A DNA stretch of 64,000 nt from assembly GCA_001270045.2 (NCBI GenBank), contig DF970689.1:103605-167604 (forward strand). Reading direction: 5' to 3'. The notes beneath the pieces were generated by a model. That model made no database searches. It saw only the letters and a program-made list of their open reading frames with translations, and had not been told where the DNA came from. Position 1 is the first letter of the stretch. Every line of letters starts with the position of its first letter. The translations under genes were made by a program, and so were the position numbers. Shown here in pieces: positions 44,854 through 52,597 of this stretch. The DNA is from Bacteroidales bacterium 6E (GTDB lineage: Bacteria > Bacteroidota > Bacteroidia > Bacteroidales > Prolixibacteraceae).

Positions 44854-45408
44854 TTGGAAACGAGTTATCAAAATATCCATCAGGAACTGATTGACAGATG
44901 CAGGTACGGCGACCGAAAGGCACAGTTTGAACTGTACAAACTTTTTTATAAGGGCATGTACAATGTTTGCCTCCGGATCGTGGGAAATCCTGCCGATGCT
45001 GAAGATGCCATGCAGGAGGCTTTTCTCAACGCCTTCAGAAAGATCGACACCTACCAGGGCAAGGTCAGTTTTGGCGCATGGTTGAAGAAAATAGTGATTA
45101 ACCGTTCTTTGGACTATCTGAAGAAAAAGCATGTCCGTTTCGAGGAAGTCAATGAGCGGACAGGTGGTCTGGAAGATGAAGATAGCGGCTGGAAGGAAGT
45201 CGATGTAAACCGGATCCGGAATGCCATACAGACATTGCCTGACGGCTACCGGGTTGTGCTGAGCCTGCACCTGATCGAGGGTTATGACCACGAAGAGATC
45301 AGCCAGATACTGCACATTACCAATTCGGCTTGCAGGACCCAATATATGAGGGCGCGAAACAAGCTGAAAGAGATACTGAAGGATAAGGAACTCTATATAT
45401 ACAATTGA
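44854..45408 (+). CDS. ECF-type RNA polymerase sigma factor
   Basis: Region 2 is DRKAQFELYKLFYKGMYNVC to FGAWLKKIVINRSLDYLKKK, and region 4 is ALQTLPDGYRVVLSLHLIEGYDHEEISQIL-like sequence with an HTH ending SACRTQYMRARNKL. The start is uncertain. The frame is open from ATG 44746, but its first 36 residues (for example YFFCLCATHRKTC) do not fit the family. TTG 44854 gives ETSYQNIHQELIDRC and a 184-residue protein, a normal length, and is used here. It lies 145 bp after the importer ATPase and 19 bp before an anti-sigma-like gene. Its targets probably include this cluster, which is inference. Confidence 0.85.
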   Translation: METSYQNIHQELIDRCRYGDRKAQFELYKLFYKGMYNVCLRIVGNPADAEDAMQEAFLNAFRKIDTYQGKVSFGAWLKKIVINRSLDYLKKKHVRFEEVNERTGGLEDEDSGWKEVDVNRIRNAIQTLPDGYRVVLSLHLIEGYDHEEISQILHITNSACRTQYMRARNKLKEILKDKELYIYN

Positions 45409-45427
45409 AAATAAAAAGAAAAAACAT

Positions 45428-45988
45428 ATGAAACCGGAAGATTATATCGAAAAACTGGTGCTCGACAACCTGGATGGATTGAATGACCAGGAACCTCCCG
45501 AAGGTCATTTTGAAAGGTTTGAGGCCCGATTGAAGGAAGAAGGCAAGGTAAAGTCTTTCAGCTGGAACCGGGTTTGGCGAGTGGCAGCAGCCGTTGTGTT
45601 CGTGTTGCTTGCGGTTAACCAGGGCAGAATATGGCTGACTCCTGAAGAGGCAGCTCCAATATCTTTGGCAACCCTTTCACCTGAATATGCCGAAGTGGAA
45701 TATTTCTATACCAGTTCAATACAGCATGGCATTAACACCTGGAATGACCTGGCCGCAGGAGGAGTTGTATCGGAAGAAGAAAACAAGATCATGCAGCAGG
45801 AATTAAAGGATTTTGAAGTCCGCTTCGAAGAGATCCAAAAAGAGTTTGAAGCCAATCCCTATGATGAACGGGTAATTCAGGCCATGCTGGAATATTACCA
45901 GGCAAAATTAAACGTGATCACTATGATCGTCAATAAATTACAGGAAGTACAACAACAAAAAACGATACGCTATGAAACTGAGATTTAA
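45428..45988 (+). CDS. Predicted single-pass membrane anti-sigma-like protein
   Basis: A 186-residue protein. A cytoplasmic N-terminus of about 50 acidic residues (KPEDYIEKLVLDNLDGLNDQEPPEGHFERF) precedes one helix (about 50-67, VWRVAAAVVFVLLAVNQ). The periplasmic part ends in a long Glu/Gln helix (NVITMIVNKLQEVQQQKT). Small single-pass proteins beside ECF sigma genes often bind the sigma factor at the membrane. I see no zinc-binding HxxxCxxC motif, so it is not a ZAS anti-sigma factor. The role is inferred from position only. Its last 17 bp overlap the next gene. Confidence 0.65.
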   Translation: MKPEDYIEKLVLDNLDGLNDQEPPEGHFERFEARLKEEGKVKSFSWNRVWRVAAAVVFVLLAVNQGRIWLTPEEAAPISLATLSPEYAEVEYFYTSSIQHGINTWNDLAAGGVVSEEENKIMQQELKDFEVRFEEIQKEFEANPYDERVIQAMLEYYQAKLNVITMIVNKLQEVQQQKTIRYETEI

Positions 45989-47012
45989 AACCCTGATACT
46001 GCTTGCAGTCATGGTAGGTATGGCAACCGCCGTAACCGCACAGAAAAGTACCAAAAAATGGAACCAGAGCTGGTCTGCCAGTGAGGTGGAGACGCTCGAA
46101 ATCACCAATAAGTTTGGTGAGGTGAAGATATTGAATACCACAGGCAACCAGATTACCATTGAAGTGATTGTCTCTGCCGAAGGTTCTGATAACAAGGCCA
46201 AAGCCATACTAGAGGACATCTCCGTTAAGTTTGGCAAGGCAGGTTCAACTGCCCGGGCTGAAACCTCGATTGCCCAGAACTTCAGGACCAAAAACAATTT
46301 CTCAATTGATTATACGGTTCAGATACCTGCTGGCAAAAACCTGAATATCAACAATAAATTCGGGAATGTGGTTGTTCAGAACCTGACCGGAAGGGGAGTG
46401 TTCGATATCAGTTACGGCAACCTTACAGGTGGCCAGATCCATTCTCCCGGAAGCGCCGGTGTGCAGCTGACCCTGGCCTATGGCAGGGCGGATGTCGAGT
46501 CGATGCATAATTCACAACTGGTACTGTCGTACTCCAAGATGTTTGTGAAAAGTGCCGGGAATATCCACCTTGAATCGAAATATTCAACGCTGAACGTGGA
46601 TCAGATGGAATCTCTCTGGCTTGACTCGAAGTATGACACCTTCGAATTTGGGAAACTGGTCAGTTTGGAAGGGGAGAGCAAGTTCACCAATTACAGGATC
46701 GGCACGCTGAAGAAGCGACTGAAACTCATCTCAGGTTACGGGGCTGTCAGGGTAGACCATGTTCCGGCAGACTTTGAACTGATTGACGTAAACAGCAGTT
46801 ACGCCCAAATTTCACTGGGTGTTGAGCAGGGTGCCACCTATGATGTAAATGCCGTGTGTGAATTCTGCACCATTGACTATCCCACATCTGATTTCAGGGG
46901 AAACCGCCAACAGGAAAACACCCGGCAATCGATTGATGGCAAAGTCAGTGGAGGCGGCAAAGGAAAAGTAACGGTAGTCAGTCGATACGGTAACATCAAG
47001 CTTGTGAAATAG
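45972..47012 (+). CDS. Secreted DUF4097-like beta-repeat protein
   Basis: A 346-residue protein with a signal peptide (about 1-24, ending TAVTAQ). The rest is short repeated beta segments such as NINNKFGNVVVQNLTGRGVF, SYGNLTGGQI, YGRADVESM and SRYGNIKLVK, which fit the right-handed beta-helix or DUF4097-like family. Such proteins are often encoded after ECF sigma factors in Bacteroidota and their job is unknown. It starts 17 bp inside the anti-sigma-like gene, so it belongs to the same transcript. It ends 3 bp before the convergent glycosyltransferase gene. Confidence 0.8.
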   Translation: MKLRFKTLILLAVMVGMATAVTAQKSTKKWNQSWSASEVETLEITNKFGEVKILNTTGNQITIEVIVSAEGSDNKAKAILEDISVKFGKAGSTARAETSIAQNFRTKNNFSIDYTVQIPAGKNLNINNKFGNVVVQNLTGRGVFDISYGNLTGGQIHSPGSAGVQLTLAYGRADVESMHNSQLVLSYSKMFVKSAGNIHLESKYSTLNVDQMESLWLDSKYDTFEFGKLVSLEGESKFTNYRIGTLKKRLKLISGYGAVRVDHVPADFELIDVNSSYAQISLGVEQGATYDVNAVCEFCTIDYPTSDFRGNRQQENTRQSIDGKVSGGGKGKVTVVSRYGNIKLVK

Positions 47013-47015
47013 TCC

Positions 47016-47903
47016 CTATTTCAGGGAACAAATATATGCGGCCCGGTAAAGGTCGAAAAGTAAAAGTGTAGGTGCAGGACCTGTCAGGTGACGTCTGAGG
47101 AGTGGTTCCAGGATTCGGAAGATCAGGGAGCAAATCCGGACCAGCCGCAGGTCCTTCACCTTTTTTCGCAACCTGAGCAATCCTGAATCATTAAGGAATC
47201 GGGCATCATTGACGATTTTATCGGAAATATAAACCAGGTTCTCAATGGCCTTTCTGGTCTTGGCAAGATATTCACCGGATGGCTCCAGACCCAAATGCCA
47301 CACAGGATTGTAGATATGGACAGGGGGGTAACCGGCTTGTACAAGGTCATAACCCAGAACAGTATCCTCGTGCCCGTAATGCCTGATGGATTCCCTGAAA
47401 GGGATGCTTATCAGGAGGTCGCGCCTGATCATGAAGTTATTGGCGGTAATGGCAAATCCTTTCTTTTGCCTTACCGACAAAGCAACCATTTCCCTCTTAC
47501 GTCCATATATCCATCGCAGCATATGGTCTGTTTCAGGCGGATTTTCATCGTAAAGGGTTCCTCCACAGACAACATCCGCCCGGGTGGCCATATCGGCATA
47601 TCTTTGAAGGAAAAGGTTGTCGACAGGTAAGGAGTCAGCATCAAGAAACAACAGAAAAGGAAATTTTGCCCGTTGGGCAAGTTCGTTTCGAATGGCTGAA
47701 CGGCCTGTATTGACAGGGAGTTCTTCATAAATAATTTTGCCGGGTTGGTGAATTGATCGGTTCAGCAACCTGTATTCCTCCTTTGAACCGTCATCCAGCA
47801 CCCTGATCTCACAAGGGATGGTAAGATTCTCAGCCATCTTCGAAAGATGGGCTGCCAGTGTTCGTATGTCGGTATTGTAAGCCGGGATGCAAATACTGAT
47901 CAT
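47016..47903 (-). CDS. Family 2 glycosyltransferase
   Basis: A 295-residue GT-A fold enzyme with MISICIPAYNTDIRTL, VLDDGSKEE and FLDADSLP (the DxD metal/sugar-nucleotide motif). Residues about 150-200 contain KKGFAITANNFMIRRDLL and HYGHEDTVLGYDLVQAG, typical of GT2 acceptor-side motifs. No transmembrane segment is obvious, though the C-terminal 60 residues are basic and hydrophobic and may touch the membrane. The donor and acceptor are unknown. The gene stands alone, with a good -7 element upstream. It may serve lipopolysaccharide or capsule synthesis. Confidence 0.9.
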   Translation of the reverse strand: MISICIPAYNTDIRTLAAHLSKMAENLTIPCEIRVLDDGSKEEYRLLNRSIHQPGKIIYEELPVNTGRSAIRNELAQRAKFPFLLFLDADSLPVDNLFLQRYADMATRADVVCGGTLYDENPPETDHMLRWIYGRKREMVALSVRQKKGFAITANNFMIRRDLLISIPFRESIRHYGHEDTVLGYDLVQAGYPPVHIYNPVWHLGLEPSGEYLAKTRKAIENLVYISDKIVNDARFLNDSGLLRLRKKVKDLRLVRICSLIFRILEPLLRRHLTGPAPTLLLFDLYRAAYICSLK

Positions 47904-47919
47904 CCGTTTCCATTTTCGT

Positions 47920-47954
47920 CAAATGTACATGATACAGTGGAATCGGCCATCAAA
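47920..47954 (-). promoter_or_regulatory. Candidate promoter of the glycosyltransferase gene
   Basis: On the minus strand TACATTTG (47920-47927) matches TAnnTTTG, 24 bp before the start codon. TTTG at 47951-47954 is 23 bp upstream, at the long end of reported spacings. Confidence 0.4.
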
Positions 47955-48025
47955 TATCAGGGCGTTTTCCATATTTTTGTCAGTTACTGGTCGGCAGCAA
48001 TTAAACCAAATGGCCTGACTGGCGT

Positions 48026-48033
48026 TATTTTTG
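48026..48033 (+). promoter_or_regulatory. Candidate -7 element for the thioredoxin-like gene
   Basis: TATTTTTG fits TAnnTTTG and lies 38 bp before ATG 48064. I see no TTG at the -33 position. Confidence 0.35.
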
Positions 48034-48063
48034 TTAGATTGCCCATAAATAGAGTCACATTTC

Positions 48064-49467
48064 ATGAAATACCAAATAAAGATTTTTATTCTTTCCTTAT
48101 TTCTGATCTCAACCCTGGATTCACAAGGATCAGGATTTGAACTGAAAGTAAAGCTGCCATCGGTTGCAAACGGGGAGGTGATATTGACGCACTATTATGC
48201 CTCCAACATCCTGGTGTATGACACCATCCGTCTTGATGTGGCAGGCAATGGTATCCTTGTCCGCGACACGTTGTTGCCCCAGGGCATTTATAAAATTTAC
48301 CTGAACCAGGACAACCATTTTGATTTCCTGTTGGGTGCAGAGCAAAAGGTGTCTCTGGAAAGTCCGGACTTCAACCAGACCAATGTGCAAGTGGAAGGCG
48401 CAATTGAAAGCGTTGAATTCATGAAATACCTGAACTGGATTACCGGGTTACAGGAAAAGCGCATGACGCTTGAAAAGAAGCGGGGAGAGAAATCAGGGCA
48501 AGAAAAGGCTGCAATTGAAAATCAGCTTGCCGGGTTAAATGAACAAGTCCATGCCTATTGGAAAAGTAAATATGATGAATACCCCGGCTCATTTCTGGGA
48601 ACTTTCCTGATGTCGAACTATTTCAGGGAACTCAGGGAGGAAGATATTCCTGATGAATACAAATCAAATGATTCATTGAAGTGGGTTTACCAATACAATT
48701 ACATAAAAAATCACTATTTCGAATATTATGACCTGACCGATGAGCGGATGCTGTTTACACCGTCGATCAAGCCAAAACTGGAGAACTATTTTGACAGGGT
48801 ACTCCTGCAGATGTACGATTCGGTTAAGCCGGCAGCCTATGAAATCATACAAAAGGTTGAGCCCCATCCCCGGATGTATCGCTTTGTGGTTTCCCATCTG
48901 CTCAACAGCAGCCTGAACAGCAAGATCATGGGCATGGATGCCCTTTTTGTCGACATTGCCAAGGATTACTACCTGTCGGGAAAGGCCACATGGGCTGACA
49001 AATCAACCCTAGACAAAATCAGGGAAAATGTATTGTTCCTTGAAAACAACCTGGTAGGGAAAAACGCCCGGGATTTTCAGATGGAAACCGACACAGGAGA
49101 CCCGTTCAGGCTATACCAGCTTCCCGCAAAATATACGGTTTTGGTGTTTTTTGAGCCTAACTGTTCACACTGCCGCGAGTATGTGCCCCAGTTATATAAC
49201 GAAGTCTATATTCCTTTCAGGGACAAAGGGTTTGATGTGGTGGCGGTATACACCATGGAAAACAAAAACGAATGGGTCGGGTTTCTTGAAAAACACCAGT
49301 TACATGATTGGCACAATGTATGGGACCAGCATCACCTGACCCGGTTCAAAATCGTATATGATACCCGCACCACACCATCGGTTTATCTCTTGGATAAGGA
49401 TAAGAAGATCATCGCCAAGCGATTCACCATTGATTTTCTGAAGGAATTTTTACCCCGGAACCTTTAA
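48064..49467 (+). CDS. TlpA-like thioredoxin-fold protein with DUF5106-type N-terminal region
   Basis: A 467-residue periplasmic or membrane-tethered protein with a signal peptide (about 1-22). Residues about 24-320 form a beta domain (ELKVKLPSVANGEVILTHYY) and a helical region, as in DUF4369/DUF5106 proteins of Bacteroidota. The C-terminal thioredoxin domain begins VGKNARDFQMETDTGDPFRL. It contains FFEPNCSHCREYVPQLY with Cys367 and Cys370, so it could carry out thiol-disulphide exchange. TRTTPSVYLLDKDKKIIAKR supplies the cis-Pro (TPS). Substrate is unknown. No operon partner is obvious. Confidence 0.88.
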   Translation: MKYQIKIFILSLFLISTLDSQGSGFELKVKLPSVANGEVILTHYYASNILVYDTIRLDVAGNGILVRDTLLPQGIYKIYLNQDNHFDFLLGAEQKVSLESPDFNQTNVQVEGAIESVEFMKYLNWITGLQEKRMTLEKKRGEKSGQEKAAIENQLAGLNEQVHAYWKSKYDEYPGSFLGTFLMSNYFRELREEDIPDEYKSNDSLKWVYQYNYIKNHYFEYYDLTDERMLFTPSIKPKLENYFDRVLLQMYDSVKPAAYEIIQKVEPHPRMYRFVVSHLLNSSLNSKIMGMDALFVDIAKDYYLSGKATWADKSTLDKIRENVLFLENNLVGKNARDFQMETDTGDPFRLYQLPAKYTVLVFFEPNCSHCREYVPQLYNEVYIPFRDKGFDVVAVYTMENKNEWVGFLEKHQLHDWHNVWDQHHLTRFKIVYDTRTTPSVYLLDKDKKIIAKRFTIDFLKEFLPRNL

Positions 49468-49539
49468 ATTTTTACCCAAGTCGGGTTTCATTCAGGATCA
49501 AATTGTAAATTGCACAGATAAAACATTAACCTTGATCCT

Positions 49540-50370
49540 ATGAAATTCAGAATGGTAGCCACTGCCCTGGCAGTTGGCATGATGACATTATCGGGTATGG
49601 CCCAGCCCGCCGAAGGAGACTACCGGAAAGGGGCCGGATTCATTGAAAGCAATTATTATACGGAAGCGGAGAACGAAGCCCTCCTTAAACTTTATGAGGG
49701 ACTGAGGGTTGCCGATGTATCAGACGGCATGGATATGGTCAGCCTCCCCAATACTGGACTGGTCAGTACCGAAATCCATCCCGACTGGGTGGATACCAAA
49801 AACATGACCCACCAAATCAGGGGCATTGCCGTAACAGCCCGCTATGTTCCCACACAAAAACCTGACCGTCCGGCACCCGGACAGGATTTTGCGGCTTGGG
49901 AAGGACATTTTTATGGCACCTATTCTTCAGAAGCTTTTGCCTCATTGATCCAGAAAGGTTCAGTCGTTGTTATCGATGACGTGGAAGACAAAGACATTGG
50001 CTCTATCGGATCCAACAACATTTTATATTGGGTTAGCCTGGGAGCTGTCGGTGTTGTAACCGATGCAGCCTCGCGCGACACCGATGAGATTGCCTTGCAA
50101 GGCGTACCAATTTATCTGCGGAAAAAGGGGCGCGGGATCCGTCCCGGGCGTAACGAACTGGAATCAGTCAACCGTCCGGTAGTGATTGGTGGTGTGCTTG
50201 TCTGTCCGGGTGATGTCGTGGTTGCCGATGGCGATGGCGTGGTAGTCGTTCCAAGGAAAGTTGCGGTCCAGGTGGCTGAATTCGCCCATAAGATCCTGGA
50301 AGGGGATAAGGCTGGACGTCGTACTCTATACGAGAAACTGGGTATTCCTTTTGACAAGACCGTGGAATAA
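49540..50370 (+). CDS. Secreted RraA-family protein
   Basis: A 276-residue protein with a clear signal peptide (MKFRMVATALAVGMMTLSGMAQ) followed by an RraA/HMG-aldolase-type domain. LYEGLRVADVSDGMDMV and LGAVGVVTDAASRDTDEIALQGVPIYLRKKG include the Asp and Arg of the metal and substrate site. PGDVVVADGDGVVVVPRKVA is also diagnostic. Cytoplasmic relatives are 4-hydroxy-4-methyl-2-oxoglutarate aldolases, oxaloacetate decarboxylases or RNase E inhibitors. An exported version cannot regulate RNase E. It may act on a keto acid or sugar acid in the periplasm, perhaps linked to the uronate genes downstream. That link is only positional. Confidence 0.88.
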   Translation: MKFRMVATALAVGMMTLSGMAQPAEGDYRKGAGFIESNYYTEAENEALLKLYEGLRVADVSDGMDMVSLPNTGLVSTEIHPDWVDTKNMTHQIRGIAVTARYVPTQKPDRPAPGQDFAAWEGHFYGTYSSEAFASLIQKGSVVVIDDVEDKDIGSIGSNNILYWVSLGAVGVVTDAASRDTDEIALQGVPIYLRKKGRGIRPGRNELESVNRPVVIGGVLVCPGDVVVADGDGVVVVPRKVAVQVAEFAHKILEGDKAGRRTLYEKLGIPFDKTVE

Positions 50371-50394
50371 CTATTCTCTGTACAAAAATATTTG

Positions 50395-50437
50395 ACCGCA
50401 GGTAACAGGAGTCCATCCGTATTGCCTGCGGTTTTTT
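50395..50437 (+). terminator. Terminator after the RraA-family gene
   Basis: ACCGCAGG (50395-50402) pairs with CCTGCGGT (50425-50432) around a 22-nt loop and is followed by six T. Confidence 0.8.
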
Positions 50438-50499
50438 AATTCCATCTCTTTGCCTCCCATCCAAGTCTTGTACCCCTTATTACCATTAAAATATAATTG

Positions 50500-50568
50500 C
50501 CATACAAACACCATATTTTTACCATAGGAAAATGGCAAAACTATGGTGTTTGTATGGAGAAACTATGG
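50500..50568. repeat. Facing arrays of 11-bp TATGG iterons
   Basis: CCATA begins at 50500, 50511 and 50522; TATGG begins at 50542, 50553 and 50564. Each array has an exact 11-bp step, the two point towards opposite sides, and a 15-bp centre separates them. CCATACAAACACCATA (50500-50515) is the exact complement of 50542-50557. An 11-bp period matches sites of OmpR/PhoB-type response regulators, but a specific protein is not identified. Confidence 0.85.
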
Positions 50569-50615
50569 AGAAACCCAAAATGGGTATGAGACCTGATAGC
50601 ATCGAGCAGGGTATT

Positions 50616-50662
50616 TCAGGGGAAGATTTTCTCACATTTTAAGGGGTAAAATCTTCCCCTGA
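50616..50662. repeat. 15-bp perfect inverted repeat upstream of kduI
   Basis: TCAGGGGAAGATTTT (50616-50630) and its exact complement (50648-50662) flank a 17-bp loop. There is no T-tract after it, so it does not look like a terminator. It could be an operator or a small palindromic element. Confidence 0.75.
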
Positions 50663-50731
50663 CCTTATCGTTTGTATATTGGAAATGAAACACCGTGGAA
50701 GGCAATTGCATTTCGATTGGACTTACTTATG

Positions 50732-50762
50732 TTGGCCGGACAACTTAAACTTTATAACTTTG
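50732..50762 (+). promoter_or_regulatory. Promoter of kduI
   Basis: TTG (50732-50734) and TAACTTTG (50755-50762) are separated by 20 bp, matching TTG-N17-23-TAnnTTTG. The -7 element begins 31 bp before ATG 50786. Confidence 0.55.
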
Positions 50763-50785
50763 GGGAAACCATGTAATAAATTATT

Positions 50786-51628
50786 ATGGCAATTATTTTT
50801 GAAGAGCGCTACAACTATCATCCCGAGGATTTCAAAAAGTATGATACTAGCAGGATCCGGAAGGAATTTATGGTAGAAAAGCTCATGGATCCCGGAAACA
50901 TCCGATTGGTATATTCCCATATCGAAAGATTTATTACCGGAGGAGCGGTTCCCACTTCCAATGACCTAGTGCTTGAAACAGTTGATGCCCTCAAAGCTGA
51001 ATACTTTTTGCAGCGCCGCGAGCTGGGCGTCATCAATACCGGGAAACAGGGTTCCGTATGGGTGGATGGACAGGAATATGTACTGCAATATAAAGAGGCA
51101 TTATATATTGGCCGCGGTGTAAGGCAAGTCATATTCCGATCAGCCGATCCTGCAAACCCGGCACGGTTCTACCTGAATTCAGCGCCTGCACACAAAGAAT
51201 TTCCAACGGTGCACATTACCAGGGAAAGGGCAAATGTGCTGCATATGGGATCATTGGAGACTTCCAATGAGAGAAACATCAACCAGTTGATAATCCATTC
51301 GCTGGTGAAAACCTGTCAGCTGCAAATGGGACTGACGGAACTGATGCCCGGCTCGGTATGGAATACCATGCCTCCCCATACCCACTCGAGAAGAAATGAG
51401 GTCTACTTCTATTTTGAAGTCCCTGAAGGACAAGCCATCTGCCATTTTATGGGACAACCTCAGGAAACACGTCACATTTGGCTGAAAAATGAACAGGCCG
51501 TATTGTCACCCAGCTGGAGTATCCATTCAGCTGCCGGAACCTCGGCATATAACTTCATCTGGGGCATGTCGGGTGAAAACCTGGACTACACCGACATGGA
51601 TGGGATCAGGCCTGATGAATTAAGATGA
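50786..51628 (+). CDS. kduI: 5-keto-4-deoxyuronate isomerase
   Basis: A 280-residue cupin enzyme that isomerises 4-deoxy-L-threo-5-hexosulose uronate (from unsaturated uronates) to 3-deoxy-D-glycero-2,5-hexodiulosonate, a step of pectin and related polysaccharide breakdown. The metal-site motif [16 protein letters not shown] gives two His and a Glu, and SWSIHSAAG gives the third His. The N-terminus [21 protein letters not shown] is typical. The length is normal. The next gene encodes the matching SDR, which supports this function. It has a good promoter and repeat arrays upstream, so it is probably regulated by a uronate-responsive or sensor system. Confidence 0.96.
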   Translation: MAIIFEERYNYHPEDFKKYDTSRIRKEFMVEKLMDPGNIRLVYSHIERFITGGAVPTSNDLVLETVDALKAEYFLQRRELGVINTGKQGSVWVDGQEYVLQYKEALYIGRGVRQVIFRSADPANPARFYLNSAPAHKEFPTVHITRERANVLHMGSLETSNERNINQLIIHSLVKTCQLQMGLTELMPGSVWNTMPPHTHSRRNEVYFYFEVPEGQAICHFMGQPQETRHIWLKNEQAVLSPSWSIHSAAGTSAYNFIWGMSGENLDYTDMDGIRPDELR

Positions 51629-51716
51629 ATGGAATGCATTTTCTTCCATTGATTTCTGGACTATCCGAAATTTTGGAGACTTCTTAAATTGAATAATTGA
51701 CTTACAACTATTACTT

Positions 51717-52517
51717 ATGATTCACGACCTTTTTGACCTTACAGGCAAGGTGGCCTTGGTGACCGGCGGATCCCACGGGATTGGACTGGCCATAGGGAAA
51801 GTCCTGTCAAAAGCAGGTGCGCGCTTGTGCATCAATGGAAGGGATGCCGCAAGACTAAAGGAAATTTCAGGACAGCTCAAGGAGGAGGGGATAGATGTAT
51901 ATACCATCGCGTTTGATGTGACCAATGAGGAACAGGTTGATAAGGCAATCTCAACCATTGAAAAAGAGGTAGGACCTGTAGATATACTCGTCAACAACGC
52001 CGCCCTGATTAAACGGGTTCCGATCGTAGATATGGATGTAAAAGATTTCAGGGATATCATTGATGTTGACCTGGTCGCACCGATGATCGTATCAAAGAGG
52101 GTCGTGCCCGGGATGATGGACCGTCGCTCAGGCAAGATCATCAATATGTGTTCGATGATGAGCGTTTATGGCCGGAACACCGTTTCTGCATATGCATCGG
52201 CCAAGGGTGGGTTGAAACTCCTTACTGCCAGTATGTGCTGTGAGTGGGCCAAATACAATATCCAGGTCAATGGTATCGGACCAGGATATATTGCCACCAG
52301 TCAAACCGCACCGATCAGGGAGGGGAACCACCCTTTCAACGAACTGGTCATGACCCGCACCCCAGCAGGACGTTGGGGCGAGCCGGAAGACGTCGCGTAT
52401 GCGGCCCTTTTCCTGGCATCGCAGGCCAGTAATTTCGTAAACGGTCAAATCCTTTTTGTTGACGGCGGAATCCTTGCCAATTTTGGCTATGTACGCGGGG
52501 AGAATGAGATCACGTAA
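51717..52517 (+). CDS. SDR: KduD or gluconate 5-dehydrogenase-like
   Basis: A 266-residue classical SDR that would reduce 3-deoxy-D-glycero-2,5-hexodiulosonate to 2-keto-3-deoxygluconate with NADH, completing the step begun by KduI. It shows TGGSHGIG (about residues 16-23), NNAALIKR, the active-site region NMCSMMSVYG and YASAKGG. The C-terminal SASKGG-to-end region (PAGRWGEPEDVAYAALFLAS, NFVNGQILFVDGGI) is typical of the gluconate 5-dehydrogenase branch. Family members named KduD or Ga5DH overlap in sequence, so position beside kduI decides the call. It starts 88 bp after kduI. Confidence 0.9.
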   Translation: MIHDLFDLTGKVALVTGGSHGIGLAIGKVLSKAGARLCINGRDAARLKEISGQLKEEGIDVYTIAFDVTNEEQVDKAISTIEKEVGPVDILVNNAALIKRVPIVDMDVKDFRDIIDVDLVAPMIVSKRVVPGMMDRRSGKIINMCSMMSVYGRNTVSAYASAKGGLKLLTASMCCEWAKYNIQVNGIGPGYIATSQTAPIREGNHPFNELVMTRTPAGRWGEPEDVAYAALFLASQASNFVNGQILFVDGGILANFGYVRGENEIT

Positions 52518-52532
52518 TCCATTCACTAAATA

Positions 52533-52581
52533 TAAAGAGGCAGAACCCTATGAGTTTGGATCATATATTTCTGCCTCTTTA
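52533..52581. terminator. Hairpin between the SDR gene and a convergent membrane-protein gene
   Basis: TAAAGAGGCAGAA (52533-52545) and TTCTGCCTCTTTA (52569-52581) form a 13-bp stem with a 23-nt loop. T-tracts are short on both sides, so efficiency is uncertain. Confidence 0.6.
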
Positions 52582-52597
52582 CATTTATAAGGTGGTA

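Larger units (their letters stand above)
50371..50785. other. Intergenic region rich in repeats upstream of kduI
   Basis: 415 bp without a supported gene. It holds the rraA terminator, two facing arrays of TATGG iterons, a 15-bp inverted repeat and a kduI promoter, each listed separately. Confidence 0.8.

Noticed and set aside
50679-50876. Small frame of 65 codons across the kduI promoter and start
   Set aside because: It overlaps a good promoter and the kduI start in another frame, with no recognisable product.
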